Assembly (NCBI GenBank): GCA_964525045.1
Contig: CAZGFD010000038.1
Span: 1 to 24,478, forward strand
Source: G020348185 sp964525045
Lineage (GTDB): Bacteria; Nitrospirota; Nitrospiria; Nitrospirales; UBA8639
Direction of reading: 5' to 3'
DNA length: 24,478 nt
The translations under genes and the position numbers were made by a program. Below the pieces are notes generated by a model. It did not search any database. It saw nothing but the letters and a program-made list of their open reading frames with translations, and had not been told where the DNA came from. Positions 24,340-24,478 of the stretch are shown in pieces (the first letter of the stretch is position 1; every line of letters starts with the position of its first letter).

Positions 24340-24478
24340 GTGAATTTTTCGTTCAAACATCTTATTATTCTTTGGCTGACGTTTCTGAGCCTCCAGGGAG
24401 TTGTCGCAGCCGACGATTTAACTGTCACATCGGGACATGTTCTGACGCCGTCTGCCACCGCGCCGCTCGCTGCCCTCT
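24340..24478 (+). CDS. Exported protein, N-terminus only (runs off the window)
   Basis: A GTG at 24340 (or TTG at 24307) opens a frame that reaches the window end. It encodes a textbook signal peptide: NFSFKHLIILWLTF, then SLQGVVAADD with a VAA cleavage site, and a mature part beginning DDLTVTSGHVLTPSATAPLAAL. The Ser/Thr/Ala-rich mature start recalls surface-exposed or adhesin-like proteins, but too little is visible to name a family. No strong Shine-Dalgarno is seen, so the exact start is uncertain. Confidence 0.5.
   Translation, partial: MNFSFKHLIILWLTFLSLQGVVAADDLTVTSGHVLTPSATAPLAAL

Overview
The window looks like a chromosomal stretch of a Nitrospira-type bacterium (phylum Nitrospirota). 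This is an inference from moderate GC, many MITE-like and IS110/IS481 sequences, a hypF relic, a class II fumarase, and a roughly 200 bp intergenic inverted-repeat element whose ends resemble a repeat I remember from Nitrospira genomes. No rRNA or tRNA gene is visible, so the placement is not proven.

Layout. Positions 1-1620 are an IS110-family cluster: a complete transposase (279-1313, minus) and the first 15 codons of a second, different IS110 transposase (2-46, minus). A 12 bp inverted repeat brackets the first element, which suggests one IS inserted into the 5' region of the other. Next comes a clear cobalamin (B12) riboswitch on the minus strand (1774-1948) with an intrinsic terminator downstream (1683-1719). 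Its transcript now runs into the transposases instead of a cobalamin gene. Positions 2042-9567 carry a run of minus-strand genes: a Sel1-repeat secreted protein, an MBL-fold (ODP-type) protein, ilvD, a DUF6279-type lipoprotein, a membrane class III adenylate cyclase and a lipoprotein glutathione peroxidase.

From 9752 the plus strand dominates: a hypF remnant, a cyclic-nucleotide-binding plus FHA protein (a plausible cAMP effector for the nearby cyclase) and a small exported protein. An MFS transporter (minus) is convergent to the small protein, with strong hairpins between them. Then come thiD, the MITE-like element, an ArsC/Spx-like protein (minus) whose stop codon lies at the element edge, a zinc-ribbon protein and fumC.

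Positions 17357-21976 hold two large secreted proteins: an adamalysin-like zinc metalloprotease, and a CxxCH-domain protein fused to a PQQ-type sugar dehydrogenase propeller. Both end in the same 100-residue Y-rich, beta-sandwich-like repeat (3 and 2 copies), in places identical at DNA level. Downstream are a possible frameshifted small gene (minus), an IS481-family transposase broken by an in-frame stop and a replaced 3' end, an AT-rich gap, and the start of an exported protein that runs off the right edge.

The most interesting items are the orphan B12 riboswitch feeding IS110 elements, the nested IS110 arrangement with candidate bridge RNA regions, the cyclase/CNB-FHA pair, and the DNA-homogenised repeat domain shared by two unrelated secreted enzymes.
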